Assembly (NCBI GenBank): GCA_949152475.1
Contig: OX424569.1
Coordinates: 24,349,950 to 24,413,949 of the forward strand
Length of the DNA: 64,000 nucleotides
Reading direction: 5' to 3'
Source: Terebella lapidaria
Taxonomy: Eukaryota > Annelida > Polychaeta > Terebellida > Terebellidae
In this document: positions 14,214 through 26,986 of the stretch, piece after piece
Layout of the letters: each line of letters opens with the position of its first letter
How positions within the stretch are numbered: the first letter of the stretch is position 1
The notes under the pieces: model-generated
What the model was told of the DNA's origin: nothing
The model's database searches: none
What the model saw: only the letters and a program-made list of their open reading frames with translations
Made by a program: the position numbers and the translations under genes

Positions 14214-14847
14214 TGTAAAGTTATTGACTACCGTCCGCTCTTCGGGATCCGCTCTTCGGGATTAACGGTAACCAGGTAACAGCCCACCCGACACTCCCAG
14301 GCCTACGGACACCGTTCAGAAACTAGTTCATCCCTACGGTGTTAACTGGCGGGGCCTGGCGAGCCGCGGACTGCCTCGGGGACGGAACCCCGTACAGTCC
14401 GACATGCTGGCCAGAGCCTATGTCACACGTCCCGGGAAGGGAGAGAACTGGCGATCCACAGGGCTTGCGCCCCCGAGTCAGCAACTTGTCTCTCCCAGCC
14501 CGGGCCTCCCCATGGAAATCGTCCCCAGGGCTCTAGGAGCCCTCTACTCAGAAACAGGGAACGCAAAGCTCATGGCGAACTTCGCGTGCGTCCTAGTCAC
14601 TCTCTCTCGGACAATCTCCTCGATCGAGTCGCTTCCAGTGTATATATAATACACCACAAGCTGTAGGGCGCACGCGAGGTCTAATCGATCCATTGTTATA
14701 GTTTACTGGAGCGTAAATTACAATGAGTCGCCGTGGCAACGCACGCTCGAACCGAGCATGTCAAAACAAGGCCAAGTACGAAAAGGCCACATAAATGGCA
14801 TTTATGTTTACAATCACCTGCCGCGTGCTTAGGGCAAAATCGCCACA
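14214..14847 (-). repeat. 3' LTR of the Gypsy element
   Basis: 634 bp, bounded by TG and CA. It matches the 5' LTR at 29287-30022 closely but lacks about 100 bp of it near the outer end. A TATATATA-like box at about 14640-14650 could serve as the element promoter in the minus direction. Confidence 0.95.
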
Positions 14848-14861
14848 TTACCCCCTTCTTA
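14848..14861 (-). other. polypurine tract of the Gypsy element
   Basis: On the minus strand AAGAAGGGGGTAA lies directly against the TG start of the 3' LTR, the position expected for the plus-strand DNA primer. Confidence 0.8.
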
Positions 14862-15371
14862 CAATGTTGGTCCCCAACATGTTCCGCCCGCGCCCAAAAC
14901 AGCCAAAACCCGACGAAGGCTTCGCATGGCGGGGTCCGGAAGAAGGCAAGATGGCAACACCCGGAAGTCACGGCGCAAGACTAGGACTTTAAGAGTCCCT
15001 TTTGGAAGAATGGGGAACTACCCCCGGACTTACGGAGTAAACTATAACACGCTTTGCAATTTTGAATAAACCCTCATAAACAAGCTAAAATTTTGACCGA
15101 GGTGGTCCAAAACCGTGTGATGACCTTGGAAGGTCATCCGTTATAAAAGGACGGTGTGTCGAGTCTTTGGAATATCTTTAAGGTTAGACTTTAAATTTAG
15201 AAATTTTGTAAAACGACACACCGAGTGATCAAAAGTGATAGTACCTCTAAAATGTTGCCGACCGCCCTGCCGGCCGGCTCCTCAGATCCGCAGAACGGGT
15301 CTGAAGCAGGGCGGAGCCGCGGGAGCGACTCCGGCACGCCGCCGCACAAGTGCGGCGACGAGGCTAGTGCC
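14862..15371 (-). other. non-coding 3' region of the Gypsy element
   Basis: This is the untranslated stretch between the accessory region and the polypurine tract. It becomes AT-rich at 15000-15230. A short foldback (ATGACCTTGGAAGGTCAT) lies near 15119. No coding signal was seen. Confidence 0.5.
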
Positions 15372-18300
15372 CTAGCCTTCCTCCGTCGTCATCGGCTCCT
15401 CATCCGTGCCGCCTGTCTTGGGGTCTGGCGGCGGTGACGAGTCCCTACGCCGCGGAAGCAGCGGAGCCGGCATAGAGAAAGCCGGCTGCACGGGCGGATG
15501 AGGCAGGCCCGGTGGCGCTTGCAGGGGCTTCTGCGGTGAGCCCTGCAATCCGGGTCCTGACGGAGCCATCACGACCGAGGCCGGTAGAGATGTAGCGCCG
15601 AGATCTGCAATGGCGCGGAACATCTCTACCGTATCGCGGGTGCGCTGAGGACCGGCCGTCCGTTCTCCCCACACCTGGACCAGGTATGGGTAGATGGCCA
15701 GCTCCAAAGCAGCATCCGCCCGCCGGAGAGCCGCCTGGTTCAGGGCGGACGACTCGGGGTCATCGACGCCCTGGAGTAGGCGAGTCCGAGCGGCCTCGGC
15801 TTCGTCAAGACGACGCCGTAGCTGCTCATTCTCAGCCTCCAGGTGCTCCATCCTAGCGGCTACCTCTGGGGCGGGGGCGGACGCCCCGGACTGCTCGGCA
15901 AGAGCGGCGGTCCGACCCGGGTCGAACGCGCGCCGCTCAATGACGGCCGACAAAGTCCGGTAGCTCTCTAGGCTCCGCCGGGTGCCTTCCATGAGGCCCT
16001 GGTCGTATGCGAGATCGCATGCGACACGGGAGGCCTCGGCGCGGCACCGGCTGAACCGATCCAGAGAGCTGTCCATCTCCGCCACAAGGTACTCCGCCGC
16101 TCGGGTGAGTCGACCACGCTGGGGGTGATCCCAGGGGTGCTCCTCCCGAGCGCGGACCAACGCGGCCACACCTGCGGACCCCAAGTCACAAATGGCTCGG
16201 GGCACTGGCAGGTTCACCAACCCTGGGTCACCGGGGATCCGGTCCATACCATCGCGACGATGGCCGACCGCCTGGCCTACAGACTCGCGAAAAGTCTCGT
16301 AGACACTGGCGGTCGTGGGACCGAGCCTCCGGCGTACGTCCGCCGTGGCGTCGAGGGAATCCAAGTCCAGGGAGGCGGTGCTTTGCCATCCCGCGGACGT
16401 CCCCTCAACTACCAACGAGGACGCGGACGTCGACCTCGAGAGAGGTACCGCACGTCCGCTACTGCTCGCAACCGAGGGAGTCACGCGTGGGGTCCTTGGC
16501 GGGACCACCGACGCGGTACTCGAGGAGGCGGAGGTGTCTGCCACCACCCGTCCCTCAGACGGACCCGCGGGTACCGTCACCTCGAGCAAGCCCGGGAAAT
16601 CCTCCTGAGTCAGTGCACCCGGGGACTGCAGGGGCGTCGTCCCGGCCGGAGTCTTTCCGGCGGACGAACTCTTTCCCTGAGTCTTTGGCTGGGGGCGCGG
16701 CTTAGGAGAAGCCACTCGTGTCTTGGCCGCGATCTGCGGCATCTCCGACACGACCATGGTCACCCGGTGCCGTTCTTCACCTGCCTGGGTCGCCGGCGGT
16801 TGACGGACAGCCTCTGCTGCTGTCCGGGCGGCTTCCGCCGCCTGGTACTCTGCCGGAGTCTGGTCCATTGACGCCGTCAGGCGAGCGGTGTAGCTCGAGC
16901 CCGCGGACACAACGCCAGACTCTTTCCAGGCATCATCCATGATGCGCTGTGCAAAGCGCCATGGACCCCAGTGAAAGAACCGGTTCCTCACCGTTCCTGA
17001 CGTGGTCATGAACGATGCCACCCTAGGTGGAATGTATCCATAATTGAATACAGGCCCCGCTTCATCACCAACGGTGTGAAGTCCCTCAACGCGGTGTGCA
17101 CCCGCGCGGTGAGTGTTCAGGGCCTCCAAACTGGGGAAATATCGCTGCTGAGGTCTACTGGAGTAACACCTCTTGCAGACGAACATTTTCATCCAGGGGT
17201 AGTGGTACCCCGCAATATGTCGACTCAAGTGGTCGTAGGAAGGATACCTACGATCCCGGTTGAGCGCATGGTGCGGGTCCTCATACCCGTCCAGGGATTC
17301 CGGACAGAGTTGGCATATTACACCCTCCTCTGTCTCGGGCGGCAGCCCGACACGCTCCTCGTCCGTGAGTGGACGAGGCCGTGTGAAAGGCGTGTCGGCC
17401 GCCGCGCCGGCGTCCGCTGTGCGGCGCCCCTGCGGATCCCTGCCATACCGCGGAAGGAACATGTGTCCCTGACGGACTCCAGGGAGTTCGGGGCCCATCT
17501 CGGCCCGCAGCCTCTGGATAGAGGGCTGCTCCGAGGAAGAACCGTTTCTTCTTTTTGGCCGCCCCCGAACGATTCTCCGACCTGGTTTGTCGGGGCACAC
17601 TCTTCCCGCGTGGGGGCGCGACCCTCTGTTGTTGCGCAACGAAGGACCGCCGTCCCGCTTCAAGTGCGGCGTCAGACAGGTGGACCCCGTCTTGCTCCGC
17701 GCGCTTCCGGAGGAGTTCTAAGCGAAGATCTCCCTCCTTCGGCACGGGACGCCCTCGATCCACTGGACTCGACCCCACCTCCGCAGCTCCGGTAGGTTTC
17801 TTGGTACCGGAGGAAGAAGAAGAGGAGGTTCCTTTCGGTGCCTGGATAGGCACCTGCTTACTGGAACCTCCCGCGCCCGGGCCGGATCCCGCGGAGGCGC
17901 CGCCCGCACCAGATCCCGAGGGATTAGGCGTCTTGGCGTCTCCGGGTTTGGCGGAGGACCCTGTCTGGCCGCCCGGCTTAGGCGCCAGCGGCTGAGGTCC
18001 TCCGGACTTCGATCCAGTTTGAGGCGGGGGACCGCCGGACTTCTTTTTCCGGTGGGTGCGCTTCTTCTTCGTCTTCTTCTTCGGGGGCGAGGAGGCCGGG
18101 TCCGGGTCGGATCCGGCCTCAGATTGCCCATGGTTAGAGGCTTCCAGCGCTTGCTGGGCTCTCCACTGCTTCTGAGCAATCTCCCGGGCTCGACGGCGAG
18201 TACGCCTAGAGACGGGCGATGTAAACCCGTCATCTTGGTTCTCGGTCTCCTTCGAGCCAGACTCCTGTTCCTGAGGCGGAGCTTGGGATGCGGCTTCCTC

Positions 18301-18803
18301 AGCCGCGTCAACCTGCTCCGCCCAAGTCCCAGGGGCCTTCTGGTCGTGCGGACCAGACACCGCAGGTGCGGACACCGAGGAGTTCTCGGCGGAACCGGTG
18401 TCCGGACGGCTACGGCCATCCGGCCGGGTTTCCGCACGAGTACTCTCATCCGGGCCCAGAGACGCAAGCATCTCCGAGGACGGATGCAACTCAATGTCCA
18501 CACTAGCAAGTCCCGCACCATACGAGCAAAAGGCGACGGATTCAAGAGCTGCTCGGCGCCTGGCGTGGCCGAGTCACTCTCTGCGGGGCGGTCCTCCGCA
18601 ACCTCGCTCTCGGACTCAGTTCCTGTGTAAGAACCAGAGCCGGAGCTGGATTCCGCAGAACCCATATCTTCGCCTTCCGAGACGTCCTCGCGGTCATCAT
18701 CCTCAGGCCTAGCTAGGGGTCTCGAGTACACACTAGTGCGCTCTAGAGACCCCTCCTCCCTTCCCACATCATCACCCCAGCCGTCACTTGACTCAGACAT
18801 CAA
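15372..18803 (-). mobile_element. accessory coding region of the Gypsy element (broken): acidic, basic, C2H2 fingers, coiled coil
   Basis: The region lies 3' of integrase, where some Gypsy elements carry an envelope. It has no visible signal peptide or membrane segment, so it is not env-like. In sense order there is a Ser/Asp/Glu-rich acidic start, a Pro/Gly/Ser-rich stretch with a polybasic patch (KKKTKKKRTHRKKK, near 18050), then at about 17350-17100 two C2H2-type fingers. Their knuckles are CQLC with HLSRHIAGYH, and CKRC with LNTHRAGAH. A Ser/Thr-rich linker follows, then a predicted coiled coil near 15850 (MEHLEAENEQLRRRLDEAEA) and a Pro-rich acidic tail. It looks broken, with about two breaks. 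The fingers suggest nucleic-acid binding. I recognise no named family. Confidence 0.75.
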
Positions 18804-20713
18804 GCGCTCTAATCGCTGTTAAACACTGGGAGTCAGATCCGCAGATCCGTCTCCACCAGTGCCGAGCGCTTGAATGACCAGTAAGTGTCGAGTTACATCG
18901 ATTATAGGCATCAAGTGTTGGCAGTTATACTGCACACGCATCGTATGACGCGTTCCCGTGGAAACGTCTATTCACTGCATCTACCCGATCGACAGACAAA
19001 AGGACGTTTTACACTATCGCATTCACATACACGCATCTCCCCCCGGTGACTCCTACCGTGCCATGTATACGGGTGGCCTGTGTACACAAGCCATCCCGGG
19101 GGAACCCGCTAAAATACTACAGTAATTAACAGCAGTCATTAGCAATAGCTTTCGCACTGGCGATCAATGACGTGAAGTTAATCACCCTCGCAGGTTAAAG
19201 ACTGTATACAATGTATCAAAAAGCCAAACTACTTGTGGGTGTTACGATTATGTCACCCTATCAGCAGCGATAAATAAAAATTTAACACCGCTCAAGCAGC
19301 AATGAAAATAAATCCACCACCGCTTGCATGCTTTTCATAGATCACGGCATACAGCCTTTGATACAATGTACACAATCTCCTACACCCCTCTTGTGAAAGC
19401 AGAAATCTCCCGATTTCTTACTCTCTATTGCACCAAGGACAAGAGATATATCACTAAACTTTCTCATATATTTGATAAATGAGTAAGAATAGCATTTCCA
19501 CGGGAACACGCACACACTTGTGGCTTATAATCATCCCATAAATAATAAATGAGATGGAAAATAAACAAAATCACTCCCCATAGCCGCTGGCACGCTTACA
19601 GGGCGATCGGACATACCCATGACATCCGGACAGACAATCGGGCGCCCTATGGGCGTTTGCAAAGCGCCCACTAGCAACCCCGACGTACTGCCCGGCCGCG
19701 GAGCGGTGCCCGGTCCAGCCCAGAGCCTCCTCAAATGACTACCGGAGCGCAGAGCCAATAGATTAGACGCGGAGCCGGCATGGTCCATAACCTCAATGGT
19801 TAGGGGGCGAACCCTTCATACCGGCGCCCAATCTAGAGGCGCCCAAAGATGGTGAAAGCAATAGCCGGCGGACGTCCGGAGCTGCCCGCGGACGGAGTCC
19901 AGGCCGGACGCCTACCATAGAACGGCGTATTGCCCTTATCCAATGTATATGAAATTGGAATTAAAAGCCACCACAAGTGTTGCGCATGTAATATACGACC
20001 CCCTTCTTAGAAGGAGGCCGGGGTTCCGGTCATTCCGGCCGGACCGCGTATTGTAAGGTACGATCCGGACGAGAACGAGCGTCACCCGCTGCCGCGGCTG
20101 GTCCGCACACGCGGACTTAACAACCGCTCCATTATCATAATGGATAGTTGGTTTCCTGCCGTAAGAAACCTTAATTACTATAACCGTAATTATAGTAATG
20201 GCTCACGGGGGATAACTACACCGAAGTGCGTCATCTTAAAGCGCCGCGGACGCCGGACGAGTCACGCGGACGAACCGCGGACGTCAGTCCTAACGCGCGG
20301 ACACTATCCCCGCATCCAGAGCCAGCTCCCCAAATCCGTGGGAAGGCGCTTCTCCCGTAGCGGACGTAAATCCCAACCTCAGTCTGGCCACATAAGAGGT
20401 TGTCCCGGGACCAGGGGCGTCCGGCCGGAGCAGTAAATTCGTCCGGCCAGCGTAACCGTTGTGCGGATTACGCCGGACAGCCGTCCACAATGTGCGGACA
20501 GGCCATCCGCACGTCCCTGGCGCTGGAAACTACAGGAGGGCGGATGCGGAGCGGCGGCGTTACGACATGAATGTCTCCGCGGACCTCAACTCCGAAGATA
20601 GCCACAAAGTAGCCACCCGCGGAGGTAAGTCGTGCGGACTCTCACGGAACGACCCAAAACCCGTCCGTGGTGTGATAGACGGGTACCGCAGACGCATCCG
20701 CATGGGCGGAAGG
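18804..20713 (-). other. non-coding spacer of the Gypsy element between integrase and accessory region
   Basis: About 1.9 kb without a convincing reading frame; the 85-codon frame at 19531-19788 has no features. GCGGAC and its complement recur densely at 20240-20640, and the middle (18900-19530) is AT-richer. It may hold leader or splice signals for expressing the accessory region, but none can be assigned. Confidence 0.5.
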
Positions 20714-23700
20714 TTATTCCCACCCATACCGGGCTGGCGCACGTGATTTCCGGCGTGGCCGCCCGTCATCCGCAGGTACTGGAGGGAGTGGGGGTACCCG
20801 CGGATCGCCGTCATCTGGCTGATAGCCACCCAGTCCATCATCTGACGGGTCAGAGAGGTCCGGGAGGCCCACCATACGGCGCACACGCTCGTCCGGAGTC
20901 CGCGGATGCTGACCAGACGGATCCCATACGGGAGCATCATCCGGTTCCGCATCTTGAACGAGCGGATCCATGACAAGCGGGCCCTCGTACTTCTTCAGAT
21001 TATCGATATGGACAACCAGAACCCTGTCCGGATCGGAATCCCTCCGGATCCGGTAGTCCACATCTGTCACCTGTTTCAGTACCGTAAACGGGCCTATCCA
21101 CGGCTTAGCAAATTTATTGCCTTGCTTAAGCGGCGGATAATAGTAGCGCACCTTGTCGCCCTCCGCAAAAGCTGGCCTACCCTTAGCATGGGCGTCATAG
21201 CCTCGCTTCTGCCGGATGGCCGACTTGTCCAGGCGCGCGCGCGCGAAATCATGGGCGTTCGCCAGGGCGCGGCGAATCCACTCCACGTACTCCAGACCGC
21301 ACTGGGGTACTGCGCCGGTCTCTGCCGCAGTTGGATACATAATATCCACGGACAAATTTAGCTCCCGGCCGTACAACATCGCGTGCGGAGTAACTCCGGT
21401 CGAAGAGTGGACCGACGACCTGTACGCCATTAAGACATACGGGAGGTGGTCATCCCAATCATTCGCACGATCATTCACAAAGGCCGCCAGCATGTTGAGG
21501 ACCGATTAAAGCGTTCGACCTGGCCATCAGACTGGGGCCTGTAGGGGGTGGTCCACACCTTGGTACTGCCTAGCATCTGTGCTAGGTTTCGGAACAGGTT
21601 GCTCTCAAATTGCGTGCCCTGATCCGAATGTACCTGTTTAGGTACCCCATGGTACACCACCCATTTATTTACCAACAACCGAGCTACCTCGTCCGCAGTC
21701 TGGCGGCGCAGTGGGTAGGCGTCGGTATACTTGGTAAAATAGTCGGAAATCACCAGTATGTACCGGAAACCGCGCGGGGTGACCCGGTGGGTATCCAGTA
21801 TATCCAAAGCTATCCGATCGAACGGCGCGCCCGCCTTAACCGTGGTTAAGGGGTGGCGGCCAGGAGTCGGAACTCCCTTGCGAGCTTGACACCGAGGGAA
21901 GGCTGCGCACCAACGTTGCACGTCCAAGCCGCTACCAGGCCAATGAAAGCGCTGTTGTAGCCTATGGACGGTCCTCCGGATTCCCAAGTGACCGGTCACC
22001 CGGAGGTCATGCAACTGGTGGAGTACTTCTTTCCGCAGCTCCGCCGGAAGCACCAACTGCCATATGGGAGGCAGTGGATTCGGTGGCTCATAGCGCCGGT
22101 ATAAGAGGCCATCCCTCAAGGAGAGTCTTTCCCACTGGGATACTAGAGACAAAGTCTCCTCCCTGTAGGTCTTCCGCTCATCCTTCGAGGGCTTCTGGCC
22201 GGCCTCAAGGGCTGTGATTACCGGTGCCAGAGCTCTGTCAGCTCTTTGCGCCGCAGCTATCTGCGCCGGAGAGTAGCCACCCAAGTAATTAGGCTCCTCA
22301 TCCGTCGCGTCCGGCTGCGCCGCAGCGGCCATCTCCACAGGGGGCGAGGACCGCTCATACTCAGACTCTCCAGAGGACGAGGGTACCCACGAGGAGTACA
22401 CCGCCGGACTCGAGGAAGACTCACTGGAGCTGAGCCGCACCTCCGCTTCGTATGCGGGACGCCCTCGCCGATAACGGCGGGTCCGCGCGCGGAGATTAGC
22501 CCTAAACGCTCCGGCCGCCGTGTTGTTAGAGGGGGCGGCGGCCTGCGGTCTCCCCGGAACGTCCAATTCCGAGTCTGAGGACGAATCCGCAGCTTGCTGG
22601 AATGGCGCCATCCCTGCACAACCCGGATTCTTGCACTTATGACAACGGGACAGGCCGTCCGCGTTGCCGTGCAACTTACCAGCACGATGCTCTATCTGCA
22701 TGTCATACTCTTGGAGTTTGACGAGCCACCGCGCCACCAAGCCATCGGCCTCACTATAGTTGAGGAGCCATCTCAGCGAACTATGATCAGTCCGCAAGCG
22801 GAAATGGCGTCCCAACAAATAGTGCCGGAAGCGCTTGGTCATCGTAACCACCGCGAGCAACTCGCGATGAGTGGTACAGTAGTTCATTTGAGAGCGGCTC
22901 AAGGCCACACTCGCATAAGCTACTACCCGCTCTTGCCCGTCCACGATCTGCGAGAGGACACCGCCGAGTGCGAAGTTACTCGCGTCAGTGTCCATGATGA
23001 ACTCGCAGTCCGGACGAGGGTGCCGCAGCACCGGGGCCGCTACCAAGGCCTGCCGGAGTCCCGAGAAGGCGTCAGCCTGCTCGGCGGACCAAACAAAATC
23101 GGCGCCCTTTTCCGTGAGGATAGTGAGGGGACGCGCGATCTCCGCAAAGCCGCGAATAAACCTGCGGTGGTAGCTTGCGAAGCCCAAGAAGGACCTCACG
23201 TCCGCCACGTTACATGGCGGAGGCCATTTCTGCACGGCCGCCACCTTTGCAGGGTCTGGTCTCACTCCGGTGCCCGTTACCATGAAGCCCAAGTACAGGA
23301 TTTCCTGCGCGAATAGCTCGCACTTACTTGGCTTCAATTTAAGCCCTGCTCCGCGGATGCGATGGAGCACCATCTGGAGGTTGGTGAGGGTTTCCTCGAA
23401 CGACCGGCCATACACGATGACATCGTCGATGTAGACCATACAGAGCTTCCAGGGGAACCCTTTAAGTACCATCTCCATGAGGCGCTCGAACGTCGCTGGT
23501 GCGTTACGGAGCCCGAACGGCATTACCTTGAATTGGTAGAGCCCGTTCTTGGTAACGAAGGCAGTCTTTGCCCGATCACTCTCCTCCATCTCCACCTGCC
23601 AATACCCGGAGGCCAGATCCAGAGCACAGAAATAGTGTGACCCGGCCAGGGCCTCGAAGGTATCCTCAATGTGCGGGAGAGGATATGAGTCCTTCCGCGT

Positions 23701-25283
23701 GGCATCGTTGAGTTTCCGATAGTCCACGCAGAACCTCCACGAGCCGTCCTTCTTCTTCACCATAACCACCGGACTGGCCCAAGGGCTGTCACTGGGTTCG
23801 ATGATGTCCAAGTCGAGCATCTTTTGCACCTCCTGGTCTATGACCTCTTGGTGCACTATTGCTGCCCGACGAAGACGCTGCTTGAGAGGACGCTCATCCA
23901 CGAGGTCGATGCGGTGTTTGGCGACGTCAGTCTTGCCAACCGCACCATCAGGACCCATGAACACATCCGCATACTGCCGCAGCAGTTTGCGGAGCGCTTG
24001 GCGCTGCTCTTCATCCAACCGGTCCTTCGGAACCCGAGATTCCAAATGGTCCGGCAGGGTGAACGTGTCATCTCCGGCGGCCGCCGCCGCGCACGCAGCG
24101 CGGCAGACAGGATCGTCGGGGAGGACACGACTCGAGGACGCGGGAATAGCAGTAGCTGCTATGCATCCGCACTTCAGTACAATCGGAGCATCCGTAGGAT
24201 TCACCACGAGGATGGGCATCGCGCGGGGGTTGGACATGTCCAGGGCCCCACCCAGCACGAGCCCAGTTCCTGCGGCGAAACTGGTCGACCATCGAGGGGC
24301 ATGCGGGGACGATGCGGCCTCGCCTCAATGATCATCTCACTCATCGGTGGCACTACTACAGTGCGCGATGCCCGCATTTGGAATGAATGCATCGGGCCCG
24401 AGCGGAAGAGGAAGTGTGTGTCCTCTCCCATCTGGAATTCGCCAGCACTAAAGTTGGCGGTCACCCGTTGGACCCGTAGAAAATTCATCCCAATAATCCC
24501 GGCCGCTCCGATATCCGCCACGATCGCCTCTGTCAGATACACCTTGTCCCCAAGGGTAATAGGCAGATCGATGATGCCATGGATACGGATGCGGTTGTCT
24601 CCCGCTCCGTAGAGCTTGTACGGTCCGGGATCCCGCAACTCGAGGTTGCGGAGCGCGGGCTCCTTCTTAAACGTTCCGGCGGCCACGAGGGTCACCTCCG
24701 AGCCTGAGTCTACGAGGAACCGGACCGGCTCCCGTCCGAAGGACAGGGGCATGTACCAGCAGGGGTCCCTCACCAGCGCGCAGGTAGGGCGATACATTTC
24801 GCATGCGCTGGGCTCATCTACGGAGTCCTCGCCATCCGTCTCAGCCACGGAGGAGCTAGACTGATCCCCAAGGACTACTTCCGGAGAAGTCATATCTACT
24901 TGGGGTTCGTCCTGCTCATCAGCGGGTGGGGCGGCATCGTTTGCCACCGAACAACTATCCCCGGACGTAGTGTTGGTCGCCACCACGTCCGGATCTAGTT
25001 TCCCTGCCGCGGGTTCCGGCCCTGCTGTCCCGGAGGACCAGACCGGAAGGAACTCCTCCGTTGCGGGCCAGGGAGGGCTCCCTGGTATCCGCGCGACCGC
25101 AGGCGTTCCAACAACTCCGGACACTTCAGCCAAAAGTGTCCCTGCTTTCCGCAGAAGTAACAGGGATGGTTTTGAGCTGGTCCGGAGGTGAACGCGCAAC
25201 ATCCTGCGGGTCCCGGAGCTTCGATCCCGGCGCAGTGCGCAATCATCTGCGCGGCGCCGAGGTCGTATTCCTCGATGTCGCAC
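20714..25283 (-). mobile_element. pol region of the Gypsy element: protease, RT, RNase H, integrase (broken)
   Basis: Domains in sense order: aspartic protease with FLVDSGSEVTLV near 24700; reverse transcriptase about 23960-23390 with YIDD near 23430; RNase H about 23000-22640 with DTDAS and a GNADGLSR end; integrase with HHCC finger residues (HLGIRRTVHRL and CAAFPRC) near 22000, core motifs LDILDTHR and HSDQGTQFESN near 21850-21600, and a C-terminal GPF-type module (WIGPFTVLKQV) near 21100. Protease and RT frames overlap the neighbouring frames, as is common where the family uses frameshifting or read-through. The region is largely open with a small number of breaks. Confidence 0.93.
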
Positions 25284-26900
25284 TCGTCCGAGGACGAGTA
25301 CGGCGCGGCGACTGGTGCCGCATGTGCGGGCGCCCCTGTAGAGGGTGCCGGCGCACTAACCCACTGCGGGGTAGGTTCCCTGGCGGGTTCCCGGACGACC
25401 GGGTCCTGCCACGGGGTTACCTGCGATGCCTTAGCCGGAGGAGGAGTCGCCGCCTGCACGGGTACAGCCGAGGCCGGAGCCGGGGCCGGAGGCAACTGTC
25501 TAGGGCGGACAGCCACCTCAAGCACAAGCGCGGAGTCTATTGCCTCCTCCATCGATCGTTTTTCATGGGTGGCCAGCCCGTAAGCTAAGTGGTAAGGCTG
25601 GCCATCGATGAACTGATCGATCAGCATCGTCTCGAACCGTCTGGAGTCCATGTCCGGAAAAGCTCTCCGGCCGAGTATGCGTAGGTTGAACGCATAGTCT
25701 GTCACGGACTCAGTCGGTTGGCGGGTACGCGCCTTGAACTCTCGTTCAGACTGCCGCCGGTTGGTCGTCGGCGTGAACAGCAGGCGAAGTTGACGGGCAA
25801 CCTCGCCGAAAGTCACTGTTCCCATCGGCAGACACGGCATCACGCGGAGAGCTTTTCCTTCCAAGCTCCCCGCGAGGACATGTCCAGCTTCATGCTGGGA
25901 CCATCCTTCGTACACGGCGGTACGCCATACCTGGAGCAAGTAGTCCTCCAAGTCGACGTTATCCCCGTTGAACCGTTTCCGCCACGAAGAGTGGTCGGGC
26001 CCGTCATCGCGTTTGTTACGCGCCCGACGTGCGGTCCCGGCTCCGGGGTCGTCCGTGTACAGCGGCAAGTTCCGCGAGCTGCCCGTGCCTGCGGCGGAGT
26101 CTGCCGGAGCAAACATCGACGCCGCGGACATAGGAGCAGGGAAGCTCACGTTTGCCGCCGGGGTCATTCCCGCTAAAAATCCACTCTGGCTAGGTGCGGG
26201 CGGGGCTCCCATCGAACCTACTGGGTAGGCTCCAGAAGGGGCGGCAAAGCTTGAGGCCGAAGCCGCCTGTTGCCACTGCCCGTCCGACACACTGTACGTG
26301 CCAGGGTAAGTCGGCCACGCGGCTTGCGCTCCAACCGTCGGAACGGTCGACGCGGTCGCCAACGTGGTGCCTCCGAGCCGTGGAGCAGGCGCGGGTCCCA
26401 TTGCGGGGGCCACTGGCGCCTGCGGACTCGGCAGGGCTTGGGGAGGGGCTACTGGCCCAGACATCCCCGGACTAAGAATAGCCGACGGGTCAACGCTCGG
26501 AGGCGGCTGATTCCGCTTGAACAGTACAAGCGCCTCGGATATCAGCCACCTCTCCCTCTCCGTCAAAGGCCCCGAGTTGCCTTGTGACAGCGGAGAGGGG
26601 GAGCGGTTCCGCCGGGCCCTGATAGCAATCCCTGTTGCTGCCCCTCAGGGCGCGACTCGTCGTCCGGAGACGGAGCCAGGGACGCCGGAGTCGACTCCGC
26701 GGACGGGGTCTTGTCCACGGAGGTCTCCGCACGTTCCTTCCTACCGCCGGAGTCATCCGAAGAATTCTCACGGCGGCCGTCGCTTGACCGGGTGCGGTCC
26801 GCGACGTTTCCACCCGTTTCCCCCCCTTGGGTTCATCAGCCTTATTTTCGGCCTTATCTTTTTCCTTCGTCATGTTTATGAGTTGTCCTTGAGGAGCGGG
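24995..26900 (-). mobile_element. gag region of the Gypsy element, inner copy
   Basis: A long open stretch of over 500 codons encodes a Pro/Ala-rich N-terminal part, a capsid-like helical region (WRTAVYEGWSQHEAGHVLAG, then FGEVARQLRLLF) and a CCHC zinc knuckle CYFCGKQGHFWLKC near 25140. A short Lys/Glu-rich leader segment lies upstream. The protease frame follows downstream. Fossil copy; the main block looks open, with perhaps one break near its start. Confidence 0.88.
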
Positions 26901-26967
26901 CGATCCCCAGGGACGAAGGAGGCTACAACACTGTGACGGTAGGCTGCGATGGAACACTGTCGGACTG

Positions 26968-26985
26968 ATCCTGGTCACGGCACCA
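26968..26985 (-). other. duplicated primer-binding site
   Basis: Identical to the site at 29268-29285, carried along in the internal duplication and lying next to the truncated LTR copy. Confidence 0.8.
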
Positions 26986-26986
26986 A

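Noticed and set aside
15694-18712. Long plus-strand frames opposite the accessory region (up to 248 codons)
   Set aside because: These are GC-rich shadows of the minus-strand coding region; composition and motifs support the minus strand only.
15372-18803. Envelope gene in the Gypsy accessory position
   Set aside because: No signal peptide, membrane segment or cleavage-site-like features were seen; the content is acidic, basic, zinc-finger and coiled-coil.
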